This document shows, one piece after another, positions 7,722-13,924 of a DNA stretch of 19,471 nt. Numbering within the stretch: the stretch's first letter is position 1; the number at the start of each line of letters is the position of its first letter. Source of the stretch: an uncultured Corynebacterium sp. (GTDB taxonomy: Bacteria > Actinomycetota > Actinomycetes > Mycobacteriales > Mycobacteriaceae); assembly GCA_943908385.1 (NCBI GenBank), contig CALTTF010000031.1, forward strand, positions 1 through 19,471, written 5' to 3'. Made by a program: the position numbers and the translations under genes. The notes below the pieces were generated by a model, which was not told the DNA's origin, did no database searches, and saw only the letters and a list, made by a program, of their open reading frames with translations.

Positions 7722-7738
7722 ACTATGCGCTGCATAGT
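7722..7738. repeat. 17-bp palindrome, copy 1
   Basis: ACTATGCGCTGCATAGT has perfect 7-bp arms around GCT. It is followed at once by TCCTGGGGTTTCG (7739-7751). The outer bases AGGGAACT upstream (7707-7714) can pair with AGTTCCT (7736-7742), giving an alternative hairpin. It lies in the 213-bp gap between lcpB and the CPBP gene. Confidence 0.8.
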
Positions 7739-7760
7739 TCCTGGGGTTTCGCGCTGCGTG

Positions 7761-7777
7761 ACTATGCGCTGCATAGT
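7761..7777. repeat. 17-bp palindrome, copy 2
   Basis: This is identical to copy 1 (ACTATGCGCTGCATAGT) and begins 39 bp after it. It lacks the TCCTGGGGTTT tail; CTGCTTCGTC follows instead. Two identical 17-mers so close together cannot be chance. Confidence 0.8.
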
Positions 7778-7806
7778 CTGCTTCGTCTACCGAATTCGCC
7801 TCTGCA

Positions 7807-7823
7807 GCTATGTGCTGCATAGT
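7807..7823. repeat. 17-bp palindrome, copy 3 (degenerate)
   Basis: GCTATGTGCTGCATAGT differs from copies 1 and 2 at two bases in the left arm and starts 46 bp after copy 2. It is followed by TCCTGGGGGTTTGCG (7824-7838), a near copy of the tail behind copy 1, so the repeat unit extends beyond the palindrome. Confidence 0.75.
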
Positions 7824-7872
7824 TCCTGGGGGTTTGCGGCGACCCCGAGAAGAACCCCGAGAAGATTCGCGC

Positions 7873-8583
7873 CTACAACCCCAGCCATCCGAGATCGAGG
7901 AAGAGGTAGCCGAGGTAGGCGACGGCGTCGATCAGGAAGTGGGCGAGGATGAGGGGCCAGACTTTTCCAGTGCGGTGGTAGAAGTAGGCGAAGATGACGC
8001 CCATGGCGATGTTGCCGACACCGGCGGAGAACCCCTGGTAGAGGTGGTAGGTGCCGCGCAGGACAGCGGAAGCGGCGATGGCGCCGGCGACGGGGACGCG
8101 CAGCTGCTTCAACCTGGTGAGCAGCCACATCACCACGACGGTCTCCTCGGCGAATGCGTTGGCGGCGGACCAGAGGAGCAGGAGGGGGACCTTGGCGGCG
8201 TCGGTGGCGGGGACGATCTCCTTGGTCCAGCCCATGTGCAGGGAGACGACGTACAGGGCCAGGCCGGGGATGCCGATGAGGGCGGCCAGACCGGCGCCCC
8301 AGGCCCAGTCGCGCCAGCGGGGGCGGGGCAGAGAAGTGCCGAGCAGGAATAACGCCAAACCGCCCCAGGCCAGCAGAGTCGCAGCCGAAGCGAGCTGCAT
8401 GGCGACGTCGAGCCAAGGGAGGGAAGAGGCGGCGTCGTTAAGCGTGGTGGTTTGTTGGTTGAGAGGGGTGGGGGATAGGGCGGCGTCGATAAGCTTGAGC
8501 CCCGCGCGCACGCCGGACATGCCGAACGTGACGGCGAGGACGAGGAGAACCTCGAGTGTGAGGCGGCGCCGGTCGGTGGTCAT
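7873..8583 (-). CDS. CPBP family intramembrane metalloprotease-like protein
   Basis: This 236-residue protein has about six to eight membrane helices and the CPBP (CaaX protease and bacteriocin-processing, Abi) domain. Motif 1 is AFAEETVVVMWLLTRL with Glu146-Glu147. Motif 2 has His180 (GTYHLYQG). Motif 3 has His215 and Asp219 (AHFLID). These are the expected glutamate and histidine catalytic residues in the membrane. The usual arginine of EExxxR is replaced by valine, which I believe is common in actinobacterial members. Substrates are unknown; related proteins process prenylated peptides or give bacteriocin self-immunity. The ATG at 8583 is preceded on its strand by TACAGT six bases away, without a ribosome site. 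It diverges from pheA with only 24 bp between start codons. Confidence 0.82.
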   Translation of the reverse strand: MTTDRRRLTLEVLLVLAVTFGMSGVRAGLKLIDAALSPTPLNQQTTTLNDAASSLPWLDVAMQLASAATLLAWGGLALFLLGTSLPRPRWRDWAWGAGLAALIGIPGLALYVVSLHMGWTKEIVPATDAAKVPLLLLWSAANAFAEETVVVMWLLTRLKQLRVPVAGAIAASAVLRGTYHLYQGFSAGVGNIAMGVIFAYFYHRTGKVWPLILAHFLIDAVAYLGYLFLDLGWLGL

Positions 8584-8589
8584 GGGTCA

Positions 8590-8595
8590 ACTGTA
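8590..8595 (-). promoter_or_regulatory. Candidate -10 box of the CPBP gene
   Basis: The minus strand reads TACAGT, six bases before the ATG at 8583. It shares its first two bases (TA, 8594-8595) with the pheA -10 on the other strand. The -35 region would lie inside pheA. Confidence 0.45.
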
Positions 8596-8599
8596 GGCT
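8594..8599 (+). promoter_or_regulatory. Candidate -10 box of pheA (leaderless)
   Basis: TAGGCT lies eight bases before the ATG at 8608 and no Shine-Dalgarno is present. The -35 region would fall inside the start of the CPBP gene. It overlaps the opposite-strand -10 box. Confidence 0.5.
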
Positions 8600-8607
8600 G
8601 GGTGACC

Positions 8608-9531
8608 ATGAGCACGAGCGTTGCGTACCTGGGGCCAGCCGGGACGTTCACTGAGGAAGCGTTGTGGCTGTTCCGCGACCATATTGAGGGCGAGATTGAG
8701 CCGCTGCCCGTCGATTCGCCGTCGGAGGCGCTGAACGCGGTGCGCGAAGGGCGCGCACAGTATGCCGTGGTGGCCATCGAGAATTCCGTCGACGGGGCGG
8801 TGACCAGCACGTCCGACGCGTTCGTCGAGGGTGGCGGGGTGATGATCTACCGCGAGGTGGAGCTGCCCATCAGCTTCGCGATCATGACGCGGCCGGGCTT
8901 CGAGTTGAGCGAAGCACAACGCTTTTCGACGCACCCTGTCGCCCACCGCCAAGTCCGCCGCTGGCTGGAGGAGAACCTGCCCGGCGTGCCGTTCGCGGCG
9001 GCGTCGTCGAATGCCGCCGCCGCGAAAGCCGTTGCTGATGGCGAGGCCGACGTGGCGGCCGCCCCGCGCCGGGCCGCGGACCTGTTCGGGCTCGACGTCC
9101 ATGCGGAGGGCATCGCGGACATGAGCGAGGCGCGCACGCGGTTCGTGCTGGCCGGCCCGGTCGACACGCCCACGCCGCGCACGGGAAACGACCGCACATC
9201 GGTGGTGTTCCAGCTGCCCAACGAGCCGGGCACGCTGGTCGGCGCGCTGCAGGAATTCGCCTACCGCGGCGTGGATCTCACCCGCATCGAGTCGCGCCCG
9301 ACGCGCGAGGCGGCGAATACCTACAACTTCTATGTCGACCTCGTGGGCCACATCGACGATGTCCCCGTCGCGGAAGCGCTGCGTTCGCTGTGGCTGCGCG
9401 CGTCCACCATCGCGTTCTTGGGTTCCTGGCCGCGCTTCGACGGCGGCGGCGAGGAGCGCATCGTCGACCCTGACCGACTCGAACAAGCAGAACAATGGGT
9501 CCGCGCGGCCCGGGAAGGAACTTCATGCTGA
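8608..9531 (+). CDS. pheA: Prephenate dehydratase
   Basis: PheA converts prephenate to phenylpyruvate, the committed step to phenylalanine, in the cytoplasm. The 307-residue protein is a stand-alone dehydratase without a chorismate mutase domain, as usual in actinobacteria. The catalytic domain starts VAYLGPAGTFTEEAL. It contains AIENSVDGAV, STHPVAHRQ and the essential TRF motif (residues 177-179). An ACT regulatory domain follows (about 195-270) with GTLVGALQEFAYRGVDLTRI and ESRP (228-231), the expected phenylalanine-binding site for feedback inhibition. I prefer the ATG at 8608 over the GTG at 8602 because of the sequence start and the -10 spacing. The stop overlaps the next gene by 7 bases, so the two should be translationally coupled. 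Confidence 0.95.
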   Translation: MSTSVAYLGPAGTFTEEALWLFRDHIEGEIEPLPVDSPSEALNAVREGRAQYAVVAIENSVDGAVTSTSDAFVEGGGVMIYREVELPISFAIMTRPGFELSEAQRFSTHPVAHRQVRRWLEENLPGVPFAAASSNAAAAKAVADGEADVAAAPRRAADLFGLDVHAEGIADMSEARTRFVLAGPVDTPTPRTGNDRTSVVFQLPNEPGTLVGALQEFAYRGVDLTRIESRPTREAANTYNFYVDLVGHIDDVPVAEALRSLWLRASTIAFLGSWPRFDGGGEERIVDPDRLEQAEQWVRAAREGTSC

Positions 9532-10163
9532 TCTTGCTGCGCCACGGCCAGACCACGTCGAATGTGGACCACAAGCTGGACACGCTTCTCCCCGGTGCCG
9601 AGCTGACGGAGCTCGGCCGCGAACAGGCCAAGGCCGCGGGCGAGGAGATCCTGGGCACCTACGAGGTCGACCGCGTGATTTCCTCGCTGGCCACGCGCGC
9701 GAAGCAGACGGCGCAGATCGGTTTCGGCGGGCGCTTTTCCGACATTCCCGCCGTCGACGGCATCCAGGAAGTCCACGCCGGGCGTTGGGAGATGCACAAT
9801 TCGCGCGAGGCGCACGAAGCGTACTTGACGGCATTCCGCGGTTTCTACCGCCGCGAGCTCGAGGCGCTTATCGACGGAGGCGATACCCTCGACCTCTTCC
9901 TTTCCCGCTACAAAGGCGGTCTCCTCCCGTACGCCGCGCAGGAGGGAACCACTGTGGCGGTGTCCCACGGCGGCGCGATCCGCGCGTTCGCCGCGAATGC
10001 CTGCGAGATCGACCCGGGCTTTGCGGAGGCGAGCTACCTGCCGAATTGCCAGTACCTGGTCATCGACCCGGCGGCAGGCCCGACCGGCGATCCGGTGGAG
10101 GATTTCGGACAGTGGCGCGTGGTCCGCTGGGCGGAGTACCCGCTGCCGGGGGCGTCGAGCTAG
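9525..10163 (+). CDS. Histidine phosphatase (phosphoglycerate mutase-like)
   Basis: This 212-residue protein belongs to the histidine phosphatase superfamily. The phosphoacceptor is His7 in LLRHGQTTSN, with Arg6, Arg58 (SSLATRAKQT), Glu82 (IQEVHAGRWE) and His148 (AVSHGGAIRAF) completing the active site. Members are often labelled phosphoglycerate mutase, but most small actinobacterial ones are phosphatases, so the substrate is open. A strong ribosome site (GGAAGGAA, 9512-9519) precedes the ATG at 9525 by five bases, and the start lies within the last codons of pheA. The same pair (pheA, then this gene) is Rv3838c-Rv3837c in M. tuberculosis. It converges on the metallopeptidase gene, the two sharing a CTAG that serves as stop for both. 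Confidence 0.9.
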   Translation: MLILLRHGQTTSNVDHKLDTLLPGAELTELGREQAKAAGEEILGTYEVDRVISSLATRAKQTAQIGFGGRFSDIPAVDGIQEVHAGRWEMHNSREAHEAYLTAFRGFYRRELEALIDGGDTLDLFLSRYKGGLLPYAAQEGTTVAVSHGGAIRAFAANACEIDPGFAEASYLPNCQYLVIDPAAGPTGDPVEDFGQWRVVRWAEYPLPGASS

Positions 10164-10510
10164 CCCCAGCCCAGGTGGTGCAGTTCGTGCTCCTCGAGCC
10201 CGAAATAGTGGCCGACCTCGTGGTAGACGGTCACCTTCACCTCGTGGCGTAACTCCTCTTCGTCGGCGCAGAGGTCCTCGAGGGCGTCTTTGTAGATGAA
10301 CACCGCGTCGGGCAAGAACCCGGTGTGGTTGGAGTGCTGCTCGGTCAGGGGCACACCCTCGAAGAGGCCGAGGAGCTCGGGATTGTCCTCGTTATAGGGC
10401 CGCGCCAGCACGACCATATTGGTCATGTGGCGGGCGAAATCCTCGGGGATCTCGTCGAGGGCGTCGTTGATCATGCCCTCGAAAACCTCGTCGCTGACCG
10501 GGTCCATCAT
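10160..10510 (-). CDS. Small zincin-like metallopeptidase
   Basis: The 116-residue protein carries YHEVGHYFGLEEHELHHLG, the HExxHxxG zinc motif (His97, Glu98, His101) typical of the compact zincin-like family formerly called DUF1025. It has no signal peptide and is probably cytoplasmic. The acidic N-terminal half (DPVSDEVFEGMINDALDEIP) is typical of the family. No physiological substrate is established. The start is ATGATG; the first ATG overlaps the TGA of the upstream gene as ATGA, so translation is coupled to the septum-formation protein. The order pheA, phosphatase, metallopeptidase, septum-domain protein, serS equals Rv3838c to Rv3834c in M. tuberculosis. Confidence 0.88.
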   Translation of the reverse strand: MMDPVSDEVFEGMINDALDEIPEDFARHMTNMVVLARPYNEDNPELLGLFEGVPLTEQHSNHTGFLPDAVFIYKDALEDLCADEEELRHEVKVTVYHEVGHYFGLEEHELHHLGWG

Positions 10511-11583
10511 GGTGCTGCAGCCGGGCTCGCACCCGCGGGGGTGCTATTGTCCGCTTCCTGCTGCTTCTTCTGCTCCTCACGCAGCGGGCGGCGCGCCGGC
10601 GGGGCCTTCGGGGTCTGGCCGTCGACCTTGAGCGCCTCGCGGCCGTCCTTGGCGGTGCCGGTGATCGATGCGAACTTGCCGTCCTTCGGTGCGACAAGGC
10701 CGCAGTTCACGGACCGGCTGCCGCCGTCCCACGCCTGGGTGGAGATGGTGCCCCAGTACACCTGCAGGGTGGACTGGTACAGGTTCTCCTCGTTGCCCAG
10801 GTAGTTCTCGGCGGCCTTGGCGCAGGCGGCGCCCAGGTGCTTGTCCTGGTCCTCCGGCGAGGGGGTGCGGTCGGCGAAGACCGGGGCGAGGTCGACGATC
10901 TCAGTGACCTCGATGTGGTGCGGTTGAGCGCAGTCGACGGCGCGCAGGTTATTCGCTTCGTCGGTGACTTCGCAGGTGCCCGGCTCGGCCACGCGGGCCT
11001 GGTCCTGATCGGCGGCGTGCCCAGTGGTGAGGATCGGGGTGCCGTCGGTGTCCGTCTCCTGCAGGCCGCACAGCATCGTGCGGTCGCCTTCCGCCCAGGC
11101 CTCAGCCGGGGGCAGGATCGGGGCGATGGAGTAGCGGCCGGACGGGTCGTAGCGGCCGTTCAGGTAGCGGATGGAGGCGGTCTGGCACAGTTCCTCGCGC
11201 AGCTGCGCCTGGCGCGTCGGGTTCGGGGCCTCGGAATTCGGGCCGAATTCGGCGGTCGGGTACGTGTTCAGGTCCTCGCGGGAGGAGACCTCGAAGCGGT
11301 GCTCATTATTGCAGTCCGTCTCCGTGAACCCGGTGACCGCGCCGTCAGCTCCGACATCCCAGGTCAGGCACGCGCCGCGGTCAGCGGCGGTGAACGAGGG
11401 CGTGGGTTCTTCGTCGACCGTCGTCGCCTGCTGCGCCGGGCCGGCGGGAGCTTCGCCCGCTTCGTCGCTGAGGGCGTAGCCCGTCGCTGCGGCGTAGGTG
11501 CCCACGCCGAGAGCTCCGGCCAGCATAGCCACCACGATGGTGCGCAGGCCGGATGTGCTCAGAGAAGATTTCTGTGCAGCCAT
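10507..11583 (-). CDS. Membrane-anchored septum-formation-domain protein
   Basis: The 358-residue protein has a short basic N-terminus, one membrane segment (about residues 14-36) and an extracytoplasmic part. That part contains two copies of a four-cysteine module like the Septum_form domain. Copy one has Cys72, Cys91 (TDCNNEHRFEV), Cys133 and Cys172 (LCGL). Copy two has Cys204, Cys218 (VDCAQPHHIEV), Cys254 and Cys294 (VNCGL). Eight cysteines outside the membrane suggest four disulfides. The domain name comes from a link to septation in actinobacteria; the exact role is unknown. The C-terminus is proline-, alanine- and charge-rich (PPARRPLREEQKKQQEAD) and may be disordered. It is equivalent in position to Rv3835, diverges from serS by 60 bp and overlaps the metallopeptidase start by four bases. 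Confidence 0.82.
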   Translation of the reverse strand: MAAQKSSLSTSGLRTIVVAMLAGALGVGTYAAATGYALSDEAGEAPAGPAQQATTVDEEPTPSFTAADRGACLTWDVGADGAVTGFTETDCNNEHRFEVSSREDLNTYPTAEFGPNSEAPNPTRQAQLREELCQTASIRYLNGRYDPSGRYSIAPILPPAEAWAEGDRTMLCGLQETDTDGTPILTTGHAADQDQARVAEPGTCEVTDEANNLRAVDCAQPHHIEVTEIVDLAPVFADRTPSPEDQDKHLGAACAKAAENYLGNEENLYQSTLQVYWGTISTQAWDGGSRSVNCGLVAPKDGKFASITGTAKDGREALKVDGQTPKAPPARRPLREEQKKQQEADNSTPAGASPAAAP

Positions 11584-11629
11584 GGTTTACATCATGCCTT
11601 ATGTGGGGCCACGCGTTAATCCCACGGGG

Positions 11630-11635
11630 TAGGGT
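11630..11635 (+). promoter_or_regulatory. Candidate -10 box of serS (leaderless)
   Basis: TAGGGT lies eight bases before the GTG at 11644, with no ribosome site between. The serS leader is therefore too short for a T-box or other riboswitch. The remaining 46 bp back to the divergent gene show nothing else. Confidence 0.5.
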
Positions 11636-11643
11636 TGGTACCC

Positions 11644-12906
11644 GTGATCGATCTGAAGTTTCTGCGTGAAAACCCTGACGTTGCCCGCGCGTCCCAGCAG
11701 GCCCGCGGCGAAGACCCGGCGCTGGTGGACCAGCTCCTGGCCGCCGACGAGAAGCGCCGCGCCAGCATCCAGAAAGCGGATGAGCTGCGCGCCGAGCAGA
11801 AGGCGTTCGGCAAGAAGATCGGCCAGGCCGCTCCCGAGGACCGCCCCGCACTCCTGGAGGGCTCCAATGAGCTGAAGGAGAAGGTCAAGGCGGCGGAAGA
11901 GGAGCAGAAGGCGGCGGAAGCGGACGTCGAAAAGCTCCAATACCGCATTGCGAACATCGTGGAAGGTGCCCCTGCCGGCGGCGAGGAAGACTTCGTCGTG
12001 CTCGAGCATGTCGGCGAGGTGCCGGAATTCGATTTCGAGGTCAAGGACCACCTGGATCTCGGCGAAGCGCTGGGGATCATCGACATGAAGCGCGGCACGA
12101 AGGTCGGGGGCGCGCGCTTCTACTACCTCGTCGACGACGGCGCGTGGATGCAGCTGGGTATGCTCATGCTGGCTGCGCAGAAGGCGCGCGAGGCCGGCTT
12201 CAAGGTCATGGTTCCGCCGGTGCTGGTGCGCCCGGAGATCATGGCGGGCACCGGCTTCCTCGACGCGCACGACGAGGAGATCTATTACCTCGAGCGCGAC
12301 GACATGTACCTGGTGGGCACCTCCGAGGTGGCGCTTGCCGGCTACCACCGCGACGAGATCGTCGACCTGTCCGACGGGCCGTTGCTGTACGCCGGCTGGT
12401 CCTCCTGCTTCCGCCGCGAGGCTGGCTCCTACGGCAAAGACACGAAGGGCATTCTGCGCGTCCACCAGTTCGACAAGCTCGAGATGTTCGCGTACTGCAA
12501 GCCGGAGGACGCGGAAGAGATGCACCAGAAGCTCCTCGGCCTCGAGCGCGAGATGCTCGCCGCCGTCGAGGTGCCGTACCGCATTATCGACGTCGCGGCC
12601 GGCGACCTCGGCTCATCCGCCGCCCGAAAGTACGACACCGAGGCGTGGGTCCCGTCGCAGGGCACTTACCGCGAGCTGACCTCGACCTCGAATTGCACGA
12701 CCTTCCAGGCCCGCCGCCTGGGCACGCGCTACCGCGATGCCGACGGCAAGACGCAGACTGCGGCAACGCTCAACGGCACGCTCGCGACCACGCGCTGGCT
12801 CGTGGCCATCCTGGAGAATAACCAACGTGCCGACGGCTCCGTGTCCGTCCCCGAAGCACTCCGCCCGTGGGTGGGCAAAGATGTCCTGACGCCGAAGAAG
12901 GGGTAA
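11644..12906 (+). CDS. serS: Seryl-tRNA synthetase
   Basis: SerS charges tRNA-Ser (and tRNA-Sec where present) with serine. The 420-residue protein has the usual N-terminal coiled-coil arm (about residues 25-105, rich in Lys, Glu and Ala). The class II catalytic core follows: TSEVALAGYHRDEI, motif 2 in CFRREAGSYGKDTKGILR and motif 3 in NGTLATTRWLVAILENNQ. The GTG at 11644 gives the family start MIDLKFLRENPD. An in-frame ATG nine bases earlier (11635) would overlap the -10 box. The gene is monocistronic at its 5' end but is followed after seven bases by the acyltransferase gene, so they are probably co-transcribed. Confidence 0.96.
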   Translation: MIDLKFLRENPDVARASQQARGEDPALVDQLLAADEKRRASIQKADELRAEQKAFGKKIGQAAPEDRPALLEGSNELKEKVKAAEEEQKAAEADVEKLQYRIANIVEGAPAGGEEDFVVLEHVGEVPEFDFEVKDHLDLGEALGIIDMKRGTKVGGARFYYLVDDGAWMQLGMLMLAAQKAREAGFKVMVPPVLVRPEIMAGTGFLDAHDEEIYYLERDDMYLVGTSEVALAGYHRDEIVDLSDGPLLYAGWSSCFRREAGSYGKDTKGILRVHQFDKLEMFAYCKPEDAEEMHQKLLGLEREMLAAVEVPYRIIDVAAGDLGSSAARKYDTEAWVPSQGTYRELTSTSNCTTFQARRLGTRYRDADGKTQTAATLNGTLATTRWLVAILENNQRADGSVSVPEALRPWVGKDVLTPKKG

Positions 12907-12913
12907 ACACACC

Positions 12914-13774
12914 ATGCGCAGGTTCCACCGTTTGTTCAATGTCCCGGACGATTTCGAGCGTCCCGCACCGCACCCGGTGGAATCGAAAGAGCGCTTCTAC
13001 CAGGGCATCATCGGCGGCTTCAAGAAGATCATGCAGGCTCAGGGTCTGCAGTTCTACGTCAACGGCGCGGAGAACGTCCCCACCGAGGACGGCGCGCTGT
13101 TCGTGATCAACCACACCGGCTACTACGACTTCATCATCGCCGGCATCGGCCCGCACCTGCGCGGCAACCGTCTCGTGCGGTTCATGGCGAAGAAAGAGGT
13201 CTTCGACATGAAGGTCGTCGGTGCGCTCATGCGCGGCATGAAGCACGTGCCGGTCGACCGCGCCGCCGGTGCGGCTTCGATCACCGAGGCAGTGAAGTGG
13301 CTGAGCAGCGGCGGTTTCGTGGGTATTTTCCCGGAGTCGACGATCTCCCGTTCCTTCGAGCTCGCCGAATTCAAGACGGGTGCCGCGCGCATCGCCCACG
13401 AGGCTGGCGTGCCCATGATCCCGACGGTGATCTGGGGGTCCCAGCGCCTGCTCACCAAGGGCCTGAAGAAGAACCTCGGCCGCTCGAAGACGCCGATCAT
13501 TGTTTCCTACGGTGAGCCCGTGACCGCCACCGGCGACCCGGAGCGCGACACGCAGCGCGTCAAGGACGCCATGCAGGAGCTTCTCGACGCCAACCGCGAC
13601 GAGTACGAGCGCCGTTTCGGCCCGTTCCCGAACGGTCTGGACTGGATGCCGGCCTCCCGAGGCGGGTCTGCCCCCACGCTTGAGGAAGCCAATGAGATTC
13701 TCGCCCTCGAGCGCGCGGAAAAGCGCAAGGCGAAGGAAGCCAAGCAGGCGAAACGGGCCAAAGGCGGCTCCTGA
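12914..13774 (+). CDS. 1-acyl-sn-glycerol-3-phosphate acyltransferase (PlsC-like)
   Basis: The 286-residue protein belongs to the PlsC acyltransferase family, which transfers a fatty acyl group to lysophosphatidic acid or a related acceptor at the inner membrane face. Motif I is NHTGYYD (His and Asp catalytic). Further blocks are HVPVDRAAG and the glycerol-phosphate-binding GIFPESTISRS, then VPMIPTVIWGSQ. The C-terminus is lysine- and alanine-rich (EKRKAKEAKQAKRAKGGS). M. tuberculosis has three such genes in a row (Rv3814c-Rv3816c), and here the remains of a second copy follow directly. A GAAGAAGGGG stretch across the serS stop may serve as ribosome site. Acceptor specificity is uncertain. 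Confidence 0.88.
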   Translation: MRRFHRLFNVPDDFERPAPHPVESKERFYQGIIGGFKKIMQAQGLQFYVNGAENVPTEDGALFVINHTGYYDFIIAGIGPHLRGNRLVRFMAKKEVFDMKVVGALMRGMKHVPVDRAAGAASITEAVKWLSSGGFVGIFPESTISRSFELAEFKTGAARIAHEAGVPMIPTVIWGSQRLLTKGLKKNLGRSKTPIIVSYGEPVTATGDPERDTQRVKDAMQELLDANRDEYERRFGPFPNGLDWMPASRGGSAPTLEEANEILALERAEKRKAKEAKQAKRAKGGS

Positions 13775-13921
13775 TGAGTGCGCCGCAGGGCTACCGCGCC
13801 GACAGTACCGGTGGATGTCTCGGGCACGGCGGAGGAGGCGACGGCGAGGCTGAAAGGGGACGTCGATAAGCTTCTCATTGAAGCGCGGACGCTGTACGCC
13901 GGACTGGAAACTGGGAGGTAA
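13774..13921 (+). pseudogene. Relic of a second PlsC-type acyltransferase
   Basis: An ATG at 13774 overlaps the preceding stop (TGATG), as a coupled gene would, and reads MSAPQGYRADS before drifting into glycine-rich low-complexity sequence and a stop near 13870. In another frame, 13802-13921 encodes TVPVDVSGTAEEATARLKGD followed by VDKLLIEARTLYAG. This aligns with the region just after the acyltransferase domain of the intact upstream neighbour (PVTATGDPERDTQRVKDAM, then QELLDANRDEYE): by eye 11 of 30 residues are identical. The simplest reading is that a tandem paralogue lost its core by internal deletion, leaving a few start codons and about 38 end codons out of frame. A GTG at 13778 could still allow a 47-residue peptide. 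Its last codons form the ribosome site (GGGAGG) of the next gene. Confidence 0.6.
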
Positions 13922-13924
13922 AAC

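Noticed and set aside
7593..7820. Short open frames on both strands across the palindrome cluster, with repeated phrases such as YAAHS
   Set aside because: The repeated residues simply translate the palindromes, and the minus-strand frame runs into lcpB. No ribosome site and no composition like a protein.
7722..7823. The three palindromes read as a mini CRISPR array
   Set aside because: The repeats are too short, spacing is uneven (39 and 46 bp) and no cas gene is near.
11584..11643. A serine T-box or other riboswitch before serS
   Set aside because: The gap is 60 bp and the -10 box leaves no leader, so no RNA switch can fit.
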